Source: Candidatus Uhrbacteria bacterium
GTDB taxonomy: Bacteria > Patescibacteriota > Patescibacteriia > UBA9934
Length of the DNA stretch: 34,006 nucleotides
NCBI GenBank assembly: GCA_903827265.1
Contig: CAIKHN010000013.1
Span: 1 to 34,006 of the forward strand
Direction: 5' to 3'
Shown piece by piece: positions 18,417-29,301 of this stretch; positions within the stretch are counted from its first letter, which is position 1; the number at the start of each line of letters is the position of its first letter. Under the pieces are notes generated by a model, which was not told the origin of the DNA, searched no databases, and was given only the letters and a program-made list of their open reading frames with translations. The translations under genes and the position numbers were made by a program.

Positions 18417-19202
18417 TTATTTTGCCTTGGCGATGGCGTCGTCGATCATCTTCTTCATGCTTGCGTATGGAACCGCGCCAGAAACCAATGTGCCATTAAT
18501 GTACGTTGCCGGAGTTCCATTTACGCCCGCGGTTCGACCAGATGCTGCGTCGGCGTCAACAACGCTCTGGTACTTTGCTGTGCTTACACAGTCATTGAAT
18601 TTCTTTATGTCGAGCTTCAGTGCGGTTGCGGTCTTATTCACGAATGCCGTTGCGGTTGCTGCGTCGCTAGAAAGATTTTCCGTCTGGCCAGCGTACATCG
18701 CATCTGAAAATTCCCAGAACTTTCCCTGCTCGCTTGCGCACTCACTTGCAAGCGCCACTGGCACTGCATTTGGATGGAACGAGAGTGGGAAATGGCGATA
18801 CACCCACGCAACTTGATCGCCGTAATCACTCATGACCTGCTGCATGGTTGGATCATGCTTGCCACAGTACGGACACTGGAAGTCCGAATATTCCACCATC
18901 ACCACCTTCGCCTTCTTGATATCACCTCGGATATGGTCTTTATCCGTCACCGGATCAAGCTTGCCTGTTGCCGCTGGCGCAGTTGCGGCAGCCGCGGCCG
19001 CAGTTGGAGCAACAGTTCCAGCGTTTGCCGCAGCGAGTGCTGTTCCCGTCGAAATAACGGAAAAGTTATTCATCAACAAAATAATCACCATTCCACATAC
19101 TAAACCGAACGTAAACATGGTTCGTGGATTGCCATCGAGGAATCCTGGTGTCGTTGACTGAATAGGCGTCGATCCCGGCGTTTCGTTCATTTCATCAGAC
19201 AT
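18417..19202 (-). CDS. DsbA/thioredoxin-like membrane-anchored disulfide oxidoreductase
   Basis: VVMVEYSDFQCPYCGKHDPTMQQVMSDYGDQVAWVYRHFPL (CPYC), one N-terminal TM segment, Ala-rich linker. Confidence 0.93.
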   Translation of the reverse strand: MSDEMNETPGSTPIQSTTPGFLDGNPRTMFTFGLVCGMVIILLMNNFSVISTGTALAAANAGTVAPTAAAAAATAPAATGKLDPVTDKDHIRGDIKKAKVVMVEYSDFQCPYCGKHDPTMQQVMSDYGDQVAWVYRHFPLSFHPNAVPVALASECASEQGKFWEFSDAMYAGQTENLSSDAATATAFVNKTATALKLDIKKFNDCVSTAKYQSVVDADAASGRTAGVNGTPATYINGTLVSGAVPYASMKKMIDDAIAKAK

Positions 19203-19232
19203 ACGTGGATATTACAGTTCGAGTGAAGTTTA

Positions 19233-19991
19233 TCAGCTCTCGCCCTTCTTTGCGTCTCTTTTTATCCACATTATGAAGAAGGCACCGATTCCGAAAAGGA
19301 CGATCGAAAAGTACTGCCCAGGGGTTAGTCCGAAATATCGAACATCGATAACACGCAAGAAATCCATCCCGAATCGCGTTATGCCGTACCATGTCGAAAA
19401 CACCGCAAGATACATTCCGATGGGACGCGGTTTTCTCGACATCCAAAGGAACACCATCGCAAGAATAAACGCGTTGATTGATTCGTATAAACCGAGGTCA
19501 TGTCGTACGACGCCATCGGGATACTGAACTCCAAAAAAGAAATGCGTTGCAGTGCCGGGATGATCGTGAATAAGAAAACAGCCGATGCGACCAATCCACA
19601 TTCCAAACGGCATGCCGAGCGCGACGATGTCGGTGTAGCGAAGAAGATCGACTTTTCGACGGCGCAGATACAGGATTCCCGTGATCGACGCAACAATGAA
19701 CCCGCCGTAGATCGATAGCCCGCCTTTCCAAATTTCGAAAACCTCGATGATATGCGTTGCGTAATATCCAGGATCGTAAAACAACACATGACCAAGTCGT
19801 CCACCAATCATTCCCGCAAATGCCACCCAGGCCAGCATGTCCCAAATAATCGAGGGATCGTCACCTCGCTGTTTTGCCAGTCTCGACGCCATGAATCCGC
19901 CAAAGAGAAATCCAAAAGCCACAAGCAATCCCCAAGCGTGGAGAGTGAGGGGGCCGAGGGAAAAGGTTGTTATTGCGAGGTACGGGATCAT
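19233..19991 (-). CDS. lgt: Prolipoprotein diacylglyceryl transferase
   Basis: MIPYLAITTFSLGPLTLHAWGLLVAFGFLFGG…GGRLGHVLFYD…GGLSIYGGFIVA…GMPFGMWIGRIGCFLIHDHPGT. Confidence 0.95.
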   Translation of the reverse strand: MIPYLAITTFSLGPLTLHAWGLLVAFGFLFGGFMASRLAKQRGDDPSIIWDMLAWVAFAGMIGGRLGHVLFYDPGYYATHIIEVFEIWKGGLSIYGGFIVASITGILYLRRRKVDLLRYTDIVALGMPFGMWIGRIGCFLIHDHPGTATHFFFGVQYPDGVVRHDLGLYESINAFILAMVFLWMSRKPRPIGMYLAVFSTWYGITRFGMDFLRVIDVRYFGLTPGQYFSIVLFGIGAFFIMWIKRDAKKGES

Positions 19992-20428
19992 AGCGCCCCC
20001 AGCACCACCAATGCCCGCTTGAATTCCGCAATTGCCTTTTCTGCTTGCGCAATCTTCAACTCCGAACCTGCTTCGTGTACGAGCGTGTTGCGCAATGACC
20101 GCGCCCAAAAGGTTCGTTGAAGATCGTGATATTTTCTGCTCGCAAACTTCAATCGCTCCCCAGTCGTTGTTCCCGGAAATGCTTTTGCCTTCAGCGCGAG
20201 TTCGAGCACCGCATCGGCCTGAATAATCGCCAAACGCAAACTCATTATGTCACCCCGACCCGCCAAATCTTCAACCGCCTTCCAGTGTTTCGCGACAGAA
20301 TCACGCTCGCTCCCGAATCTCCACCGTCGCATTGTTCGCCGAATCCACACGGTCGCGATCACGAGAAATACAAAACCGACGACACCGATCACCACATACG
20401 GAATGATGTCAAAGCTAAGCTTTAACAT
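19988..20428 (-). CDS. Hypothetical single-TM protein whose likely ATG lies in a palindromic repeat
   Basis: MLKLSFDIIPYVVIGVVGFVFLVIATVWIRR…; stop overlaps the lgt start by 4 nt (ATGA). Confidence 0.75.
   Translation of the reverse strand: MLKLSFDIIPYVVIGVVGFVFLVIATVWIRRTMRRWRFGSERDSVAKHWKAVEDLAGRGDIMSLRLAIIQADAVLELALKAKAFPGTTTGERLKFASRKYHDLQRTFWARSLRNTLVHEAGSELKIAQAEKAIAEFKRALVVLGAL
20410..20426 (-). repeat. REP-like palindrome GTTAAAGCTTAGCTTTG, copy 1
   Basis: Plus strand CAAAGCTAAGCTTTAAC. Confidence 0.95.
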
Positions 20429-20473
20429 CTGAATCCTTGAAATATCAGGCATATCATCGTATGCCTCGAAAGG

Positions 20474-20490
20474 CAAAGCTAAGCTTTAAC
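20474..20490 (-). repeat. REP-like palindrome, copy 2 (64 bp from copy 1; contains the gatA stop codon)
   Basis: Plus strand CAAAGCTAAGCTTTAAC. Confidence 0.95.
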
Positions 20491-21906
20491 ATTCAACGCC
20501 TCAAATGCTGCGGCGACCTGCAGAACCTTGTTATCGTCGAAATTCTTTCCAAGAATCTGCAATCCCACCGGCAACCCGTGCGCCGTGCCACATGGAACGG
20601 AGATGCCTGGGATACCCGTAATATTCGCGGCAACGGTAAAAATATCGGCAAGATACATTGCGACAGGATCGTTCATCTTTGCCCCAACATCCCACGCGAC
20701 AACCGGCGACGTCGGGCTCACGATAACATCAACACGCGCAAATGCTTGATCGAATTCTGTCTTTAACGCCGCACGAACCGCGATTGCCTTTTTGTAATAC
20801 GCGTCGTAATAGCCAGCAGACAAAATGAATGTCCCGAGCATAATTCTGCGTTTTGTCTCTGCGCCAAATCCTGCACCGCGTGCTGATCGGTAGCTCTCTT
20901 CAATCGCACCCTCACCACGATTCCCGTATCGCATACCGTCGAATCGTGACAAGTTACTGCTCGCTTCCGCTGGCTGAATAATGTAATACGCCGCGAGAGC
21001 GTATGGCGAAAGCGGCAAGGAGATGTCAACAATTTCCGCGCCTGCCCCTCGGAGCTTCTCGATGTTTGATCGAACGCACGTTGCGACATCTTCATCCATT
21101 CCATCAATGAAATATTCCCTTGGTACACCAACGCGAACGCCCTGAAGACTCAGCGACAAATCAGCCGCCACTGGCTCATCGAGCACAACCGAAGTTGCAT
21201 CGAGCGGATCCTTTCCTTCGATAACAGACAAAACGATTGCCGCATCTTCAACATTCTTTGTAAACGGGCTTACCTGATCGAGACTTGATGCAAGCGCAAC
21301 AATTCCGTAACGCGAAACACGTCCATATGTTGGCTTCATCCCGACGATTCCACACAGTGATGCTGGCTGACGAACGGATCCGCCAGTATCCGAACCAAGC
21401 GCAGCAGGAACCATATCCGCAGCAACAGCGGCCGCGGAACCACCCGAAGATCCACCAGGCGTTTTTGTAACGTCTAATGGATTTTTTGTTTTTTGAAATG
21501 CTGATGTTTCGGTGGACGATCCCATCGCAAACTCGTCCATGTTTGTGCGGCCGATGATAATTGCGCCAGCGACCTGTAATCGAGCAACGACCGTTGCGGT
21601 ATATGCCGCGCGATAGTCCGCAAGCATTTTTGATCCCGCGCTTGCAACATGGCCCATGAGAAGCATGTTGTCTTTGATTGCAATCGGAACTCCAGCAAGC
21701 GGGAGACTTTTTTCTCCAGCAGCATGACGAGCGTCAACGTCCTTCGCCGCTTTGCGTGCATCGTCGGCAAATACTTCCAAGAATGCGCCGATCTCGCCGT
21801 CTTTTTTCTCGATCCTGCTCAACGCCTCGTCGACAATCGATGCCGCAGTTGCCGATCCCGAGTTCACCGCATCGCGAATTGCTCTTACCGTCCAGTTCGT
21901 GGTCAT
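20479..21906 (-). CDS. gatA: Asp-tRNA(Asn)/Glu-tRNA(Gln) amidotransferase subunit A
   Basis: Amidase signature TPGGSSGGSAAAVAADMVPAALGSDTGGSVRQPASLCG. Confidence 0.97.
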   Translation of the reverse strand: MTTNWTVRAIRDAVNSGSATAASIVDEALSRIEKKDGEIGAFLEVFADDARKAAKDVDARHAAGEKSLPLAGVPIAIKDNMLLMGHVASAGSKMLADYRAAYTATVVARLQVAGAIIIGRTNMDEFAMGSSTETSAFQKTKNPLDVTKTPGGSSGGSAAAVAADMVPAALGSDTGGSVRQPASLCGIVGMKPTYGRVSRYGIVALASSLDQVSPFTKNVEDAAIVLSVIEGKDPLDATSVVLDEPVAADLSLSLQGVRVGVPREYFIDGMDEDVATCVRSNIEKLRGAGAEIVDISLPLSPYALAAYYIIQPAEASSNLSRFDGMRYGNRGEGAIEESYRSARGAGFGAETKRRIMLGTFILSAGYYDAYYKKAIAVRAALKTEFDQAFARVDVIVSPTSPVVAWDVGAKMNDPVAMYLADIFTVAANITGIPGISVPCGTAHGLPVGLQILGKNFDDNKVLQVAAAFEALNVKA

Positions 21907-21909
21907 AGA

Positions 21910-22194
21910 TTATTCAGCAAAAACTCCAGGAACTTCCATCGTACCACCAACCTGCTTTGGGAACGCAGCAACAACAGCGTCGCGCTCGTTGCGAGTTGAG
22001 GTAACGACGTCTTCGCGCAACACATTCACTGCATCGGTAAGATACGCCTTCGCGTCGACTCCCGACGTGTCGACTTCCTGCAGCTTGTTGATGTATTCCA
22101 AAATATCCGGAAGCTGACGTGCGAGCATCTCCTTTTCTGCATCGGTGAGTTGTAATTTGGCTAATGTTGCAAGCCGATTGATGTCGATATCCAT
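21910..22194 (-). CDS. gatC: Asp-tRNA(Asn)/Glu-tRNA(Gln) amidotransferase subunit C
   Basis: Short ORF next to gatA; ATLAKLQLTDAEKEMLARQLPDILEYINKLQEVDTSGV. Confidence 0.95.
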   Translation of the reverse strand: MDIDINRLATLAKLQLTDAEKEMLARQLPDILEYINKLQEVDTSGVDAKAYLTDAVNVLREDVVTSTRNERDAVVAAFPKQVGGTMEVPGVFAE

Positions 22195-22197
22195 AGA

Positions 22198-24592
<2,395 letters not shown>

Positions 24593-24612
24593 TTTTATCC
24601 CTGAAACGCAAA

Positions 24613-24635
24613 CGCCCCGATCGAAGATCGAGGCG
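24613..24635 (-). terminator. Putative terminator of the hypothetical gene at 24684
   Basis: CGCCCCGATC-GAA-GATCGAGGCG (one mismatch), minus strand continues TTTGCGTTTC. Confidence 0.55.
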
Positions 24636-24683
24636 CCGTACTCGCCGAACCGTTGCCGGCGAGGGTGTCTAGTGGCCGAAGCC

Positions 24684-25202
24684 CTAGACGAAGGTACCGA
24701 AGTTCTCCCGCCCGAGGGTCTTGAACCGCTGCGCCGCAGCTTCGCGACCGTCGCCGCGCGAGCAAAAGTAGTGGAGCGGCGCAAGCATCGCGCGCACGAC
24801 CTCGGCCTTGGTACCGCGACCGATCACCGCGTAGCCGACCGAGTGCCCATCCGCGTCCACGATGATGAAACGACGGGCTTCGAAGCCGTGCTTGACGATG
24901 ACGAACCGCGTCAGGATCTTCCGCGGCATGACGTTGCCGTCGCCGTACATCATGTAGACACCGTCGCTGATGGGGCCGAAGGTGTCGAGCACGCTGTACG
25001 TCCGCCACCAGAACATCGCGAGGACCGCATTCCGGATCACGTTGAGCCAGGCCGGCCACTTGGGATTGGAGGTTGGCGGCATCTTCGGATCGCCCTCGAG
25101 CTCCTTGCCGAACTTCCCTTCCGGAAGCTCGTGACCAAAGATGCGCTCGTACGGAACGGGGATGCCGAGAAGGGAGAGGATGAACAGAGGGATGAGATTC
25201 AC
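24684..25202 (-). CDS. Hypothetical protein (in-frame ORF extends to 25295, but that region holds a terminator and promoter)
   Basis: VNLIPLFILSLLGIPVPYERIFGHELPEGKFGKELEGD…; upstream promoter TTGCTT-17-TATTAT. Confidence 0.65.
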   Translation of the reverse strand: MNLIPLFILSLLGIPVPYERIFGHELPEGKFGKELEGDPKMPPTSNPKWPAWLNVIRNAVLAMFWWRTYSVLDTFGPISDGVYMMYGDGNVMPRKILTRFVIVKHGFEARRFIIVDADGHSVGYAVIGRGTKAEVVRAMLAPLHYFCSRGDGREAAAQRFKTLGRENFGTFV

Positions 25203-25239
25203 GTTTTCACCGGGGGAACGAGTATTGATCGAACACTCT

Positions 25240-25268
25240 ATAATAGCATATTTCCCCACAAAAAGCAA
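25240..25268 (-). promoter_or_regulatory. Putative promoter of the hypothetical gene at 24684
   Basis: Minus strand TTGCTT (25268-25263), 17-nt spacer, TATTAT (25245-25240). Confidence 0.5.
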
Positions 25269-25269
25269 C

Positions 25270-25293
25270 GATACGGCTAATATTAGCCGTATC
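25270..25293 (-). terminator. 24-bp perfect palindrome, likely terminator of the pil gene group
   Basis: GATACGGCTAATATTAGCCGTATC; minus strand continues GTTGCTTTTTGTG. Confidence 0.7.
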
Positions 25294-25317
25294 ATTCATC
25301 GAATCCCCGCTTCGTAA

Positions 25318-25356
25318 GCCCCCTCCTTACTCCCCATAGCTGAGGGAGGGGCGTCC
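25318..25356. repeat. G/C-rich palindromic element, copy C (intergenic, directly after pilD)
   Basis: CCCCTCC(25320-25326)/GGAGGGG(25345-25351); more diverged than the other copies. Confidence 0.55.
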
Positions 25357-26160
25357 CTATCCAAGCAACCCGAAATACCAAGAAACGACCGAGTTGCCAA
25401 AGAAAAGCGCAAGGAATGTTCCGATTACCATGAAAGTTCCGAACGGAACATGACTGCGGAGGTCGCGGCGTTTAAAGAAGATGAGATACATGCCGAGAAT
25501 AGCGCCGATGGCGTAGGCGGTGAGAAGAGCGAAGATGCCGAGCTCGGGACCGAGGAGGAATCCCATCACCATCGCTAAACGAATATCTCCCCCACCAACC
25601 CACGTACCGCGGGAGACGATGTATTGAATAGCGAAGAACGCACCAAGAAGGAATCCGCCGAAGAGCATCGTTAATGGATCAACGCCCATCACCGCGTTCA
25701 GTGAAAGCGCGATGATCATTGCGGGAACAGACAATCGATCTGGAATAATGCTCGCGCGATAATCGAACATGAAAATTGGCAAAAGTAGCATGGCAAGCAA
25801 CCCGTTACGTGCAAAAAGTCCAATCGCGTCAGATGCGTCGCGAGCAAACAATGGGATATTCGTGTCTTGTGCAACAATCTGGTACGCGAATCCCATAAAC
25901 AACATCATCATCGCAATTTCAAGCGCAGGATACTGCCACGGAACGATCGATTTACACATTCGACATCGGCCTTGCAAAACAAGATAGCTTATTAACGGAA
26001 AGTGATCCTTTGCATGCATCGGTCTTGCACATGTCACACACTTTCGTCGTCCAGCCGTGAAACGTAAACCGTCCGGCGTACGAAGCAAAAACACATTCAC
26101 AAATGCGCCGCAAACCAAGCCAAGAACCCCTGCAACTGCTAGTGTTGGAAAAAATGACAT
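25357..26160 (-). CDS. pilD: Prepilin peptidase (A24 family)
   Basis: GAFVNVFLLRTPDGL, two CxxC pairs (CVTCARPM…CRMCKS), PDRLSVPAMI, GGGDIRLAMVMGFLLG. Confidence 0.93.
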   Translation of the reverse strand: MSFFPTLAVAGVLGLVCGAFVNVFLLRTPDGLRFTAGRRKCVTCARPMHAKDHFPLISYLVLQGRCRMCKSIVPWQYPALEIAMMMLFMGFAYQIVAQDTNIPLFARDASDAIGLFARNGLLAMLLLPIFMFDYRASIIPDRLSVPAMIIALSLNAVMGVDPLTMLFGGFLLGAFFAIQYIVSRGTWVGGGDIRLAMVMGFLLGPELGIFALLTAYAIGAILGMYLIFFKRRDLRSHVPFGTFMVIGTFLALFFGNSVVSWYFGLLG

Positions 26161-26163
26161 AGG

Positions 26164-26649
26164 CTACAGCGTTGCACAAGCACCAGCAGTGAATCCATCC
26201 TCGCTCACACAATCCAGCCCTTTTGCAACACCGAGGAGCGAGTTTCCACTTTCAAGTTCAAACTGAATGCGATACGAATCTGCGGTTCCGCTATAGCAAT
26301 AGACATCGTTCGTTCCGCCGCACGCAACGAGCTCACGAAGACCTGCAGATGGTGGAATGGTTACGACGGAAAGATACGGCGTCGGACCGTTTGATGAACA
26401 TGGCGCAGCAAAACCTTCCGCAGAAAGACATGCAGTCAGCGCTTGGCCAAGCGGAATTGCCTCCGCAGCAACAGGATACGAACTATGATTTTGGAAATAC
26501 ATTTCAAGCGCCATTTGCAACTCGCGAACGTTCGCAAGACGCGTCACGTCTCGTGTGTGACTTCGCGCAGAAAGCACAGCGTAGCCAGACACAAGTCCAA
26601 TAACACCAATGATTGCGCCCATGATGAGAATTTCTGCAGTTCGTGTCAT
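26164..26649 (-). CDS. Pilin/pseudopilin-like protein
   Basis: N-terminal hydrophobic helix, RDVTRLANVRELQMALEMYFQNHSSYP pattern as in type II/IV pseudopilins; lies next to pilD. Confidence 0.8.
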   Translation of the reverse strand: MTRTAEILIMGAIIGVIGLVSGYAVLSARSHTRDVTRLANVRELQMALEMYFQNHSSYPVAAEAIPLGQALTACLSAEGFAAPCSSNGPTPYLSVVTIPPSAGLRELVACGGTNDVYCYSGTADSYRIQFELESGNSLLGVAKGLDCVSEDGFTAGACATL

Positions 26650-27029
26650 AGAAGGATCATGTTATGAAGCCGTTCCGCGATGTCACGCGGTGTGCTGTGT
26701 GGTGTAAGAATAATATCATCTGTTCCAACGCCATGAAGTGCGGAAACGAAATCGCTCGACGCACGGGCCGCAAAAACAACAATATGTAATGCTTTCGTCG
26801 TCGGCTGTTTCCGAAGTTTTCGGATTGACGAAACAACATCGTCATCCCCACCCACGCTGCCAACATCAACGACAAGAAGTGACGCATGGAGCCGAAGTGC
26901 CTGCCGCTCGAATTCAGCAATCTCCGGCACAAGAACCACTTTTGCAAAGCGTTCAAGGTGTCGTTCATACACTCTGCCAAGCGCAGCGTGCGTCGTCACC
27001 AACACAATTGTTGGTCGTATGCCCGTCAT
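26646..27029 (-). CDS. Degenerate response-regulator receiver domain protein
   Basis: Receiver-like order TIVLVTTHAALGRVYERHL…ASLLVVDVGSV…GTDDIILTPHSTPRDIAERL. Confidence 0.7.
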   Translation of the reverse strand: MTGIRPTIVLVTTHAALGRVYERHLERFAKVVLVPEIAEFERQALRLHASLLVVDVGSVGGDDDVVSSIRKLRKQPTTKALHIVVFAARASSDFVSALHGVGTDDIILTPHSTPRDIAERLHNMILL

Positions 27030-27032
27030 ACG

Positions 27033-28118
27033 TTATTTGTCTTTTTCGGGGATAACACGCATCGCTAAGCCGATCGCAACCGCGAGCCTGCTTCCCACTT
27101 CATCAAGAACTCCGCGCGACTCTGGTGGCGTTGCAATTCGTGCCCACGGATCGCCGACGTACACATTCATATTCAGCGTTCCTGTCATTGCAGCATCGAT
27201 TCCTGCAAGGGATGCCGATCCGCCGGTAACAATGACCTTATCGACAGGTTTTGGCGCCTGCGCGCTTTCCTGAAGGTTCATATCAAGCGCGTATTTCACC
27301 TCATGCAACAACGGCTTTATCGCGGAAAGAATTGCCGGCGGCATTGCCGCACCAGTTGCGAGCACGAGATCTTTTTTTGTTGCCTCCGCTTCCGGAAGAC
27401 CTAAACTCATTGCGCTCGATAACGCTTGTGTAACAGCGCCACCACCCGATTTAATACCACGAGTAAGATACGGAACGCCTCGTTCAGCAATAACAATGTT
27501 CGTCCGTTCGCCACCAATGTCAACAATCATCGTCTTCGCGTTGTCTTTTCCAATCAACGATCGCATCAACGCAAAAACTTCTGTTTCCAAAGAAATTAAT
27601 TCGATTTTTGCAAGCGCAAAAACGGCAAGATATTTCTCGACTAACGTTTTTGGCGCAGCGGTCACTTGCACCCGAACGGTTTTTACTCCAGTCTCCCCTT
27701 CTTTCGGTAAAAAATCTTTATCGATGATATGCGAATCGATAATCATCTCTGAAACTGGCAACGGTAATAGCTTTCCCGCCTGTGACTCGACGATCGGACG
27801 AATATCTTCCTTGAGGGATTTTGGCGCGGGAATACTGATAATGGCATGAAACACGCTCTGTGCAGGCAATGAAGCAACGGCTTTCGTCGCCTTCATGCCG
27901 CTCTCCTTGATGATGCCCCGAAGCACCTGCGCGAGTTTCCTTGGTTCGTCAATGGAAATCGGCGACGTGTCAGCGCCAAACGGGACGTCGGCGTAACCGT
28001 ACGTCACTAATCGAACTCGGCCGGCGTCAGGAGCGAGTTCAACAACCTTCACCCCTGTCGTCCCAATGTCAACGCCAAGCAACGCCTGCGAAACCTCCTC
28101 TTTTTTTGCTCCAAACAT
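27033..28118 (-). CDS. pilM: Type IV pilus assembly ATPase-like protein PilM
   Basis: LLGVDIGTTGVKVVEL, MIVDIGGERTNIVI, VIVTGGSASLAGIDAAM (actin-like/PilM motifs). Confidence 0.93.
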   Translation of the reverse strand: MFGAKKEEVSQALLGVDIGTTGVKVVELAPDAGRVRLVTYGYADVPFGADTSPISIDEPRKLAQVLRGIIKESGMKATKAVASLPAQSVFHAIISIPAPKSLKEDIRPIVESQAGKLLPLPVSEMIIDSHIIDKDFLPKEGETGVKTVRVQVTAAPKTLVEKYLAVFALAKIELISLETEVFALMRSLIGKDNAKTMIVDIGGERTNIVIAERGVPYLTRGIKSGGGAVTQALSSAMSLGLPEAEATKKDLVLATGAAMPPAILSAIKPLLHEVKYALDMNLQESAQAPKPVDKVIVTGGSASLAGIDAAMTGTLNMNVYVGDPWARIATPPESRGVLDEVGSRLAVAIGLAMRVIPEKDK

Positions 28119-28126
28119 ATAGGGAA

Positions 28127-28132
28127 AGTATA
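28127..28132 (-). promoter_or_regulatory. Putative -10 box (TATACT) 8 nt upstream of the pilM ATG
   Basis: Minus strand TATACT-TTCCCTAT-ATG. Confidence 0.45.
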
Positions 28133-28142
28133 GCACGGAGGT

Positions 28143-28159
28143 GTTAAAGCTTAGCTTTG
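28143..28159 (+). repeat. REP-like palindrome GTTAAAGCTTAGCTTTG, copy 3
   Basis: Exact 17-mer. Confidence 0.95.
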
Positions 28160-28200
28160 CGATCGAAACCGCGATCGAATACGCCAAGATTTTCGATCAT

Positions 28201-28839
28201 TTAAATGTTAAAGCTTAGCTTTGCCATATCTCGATGAGGAATCCACTCCCGAATGAAGACCAGATATTCTTCAGTCGACATTAACGACATCAAAAATTCT
28301 GGATGAATAATTGGGTCGATTGACGCGCCAATGTAATGACGAAGACTTGACCATGGATATTCCACGAGTTTTTCGAATCGTCCGCTTCCCTCTTCAAATA
28401 CATCGAGTTGATTCAAATGAACGTACCGCGTCGAATGTAAAAACTGTCGATCGTCCTCGATCAAAACGGATTTATACGATGATTCGAATAACGAACCGGT
28501 TCGATCGTATTTTCGATTAAAGTATTTTGTGTACCCCGTACCAAGTCGCTGCATGAATCGCGCGACTCCATCATCGACGACCTGCTTCAAAATAAAATGT
28601 ACGTGATTATTCATCAACGTGTAACAAATGATCTCGACCAGTGGAGTCGTCGAACGCAATGGATGACTACCGTCTTCCCCGAGTTCGGGCTTCCTTGCAA
28701 TAACTTCGTCGTCGTTGAAAAGAATACAACCCCGAAGAAACCGACGACGATCCTCATCACAGAGAAAAATATCCCGCCGATCGACTCCACGATTGTAAAT
28801 ATGGTAGTAGCAATCGGCCACCATCGGAGTAACGCGCAT
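28201..28839 (-). mobile_element. REP-associated tyrosine transposase (RAYT, Y1_Tnp/IS200-like HUH family)
   Basis: CYYHIYNRGVDRRDIF, HUH motif NNHVHFILK, GYTKYFNRKYDRTGSLFESSYKSVLIEDDRQFLHSTRYVHLN; flanked by exact palindromic repeats. Confidence 0.93.
28207..28223 (+). repeat. REP-like palindrome, copy 4 (64 bp from copy 3; overlaps the RAYT C-terminus)
   Basis: Exact 17-mer. Confidence 0.95.
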
Positions 28840-28865
28840 AATAGATTGATTTTCCTACTTCAAGT

Positions 28866-28882
28866 GTTAAAGCTTAGCTTTG
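28866..28882 (+). repeat. REP-like palindrome, copy 5 (overlaps the RNase HI C-terminus)
   Basis: Exact 17-mer. Confidence 0.95.
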
Positions 28883-29301
28883 TTTTTTACCCCGTCCAGC
28901 GTCTCGTTCACCAACGCGTCAGCGGCCGCGTTCTGTTCACGGAACACATGGGAGAATGTGATCTTCTTAAACTTTGTGCGAAGATTATGAACCTCAAGGA
29001 ACCGCTTCGCGATTTCAGGATTCTTCACGCGATAAATACCGTTGATCTGTTTTACCGCGAGCTCGGAGTCGAGCCGGACATCAACCTCTTCGTATCCAAG
29101 ATCGAATGCTTTTTGCAAACCAATAATGATACCGGTGTATTCCGCCTGGTTATTCGTATCGATTCCAATGTACTTTGCTGCGTCAGCAACACGCTCGCCT
29201 TGCTCACCGTTCGCTGAAAGCGCAAACAGGACAGCTGCTCCTGCAGCAGGACCAGGATTTCCTCGACTTCCTCCATCTGCGTACATTCGTACTTTTTTCA
29301 T
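28867..29301 (-). CDS. rnhA: Ribonuclease HI family protein
   Basis: VRMYADGGSRGNPGPAAGAAVLF, NNQAEYTGIIIGLQKA, VRLDSELAVKQINGIYRVKNPE, EQNAAADALVNE. Confidence 0.95.
   Translation of the reverse strand: MKKVRMYADGGSRGNPGPAAGAAVLFALSANGEQGERVADAAKYIGIDTNNQAEYTGIIIGLQKAFDLGYEEVDVRLDSELAVKQINGIYRVKNPEIAKRFLEVHNLRTKFKKITFSHVFREQNAAADALVNETLDGVKNKAKL

Noticed and set aside
28119-28187. N-terminal extension of PilM (MAYSIAVSIAKLSFNTSVLYFPY)
   Set aside because: It is translated palindromic repeat plus a promoter-like TATACT; the actin-like domain starts at MFGAKKEE.
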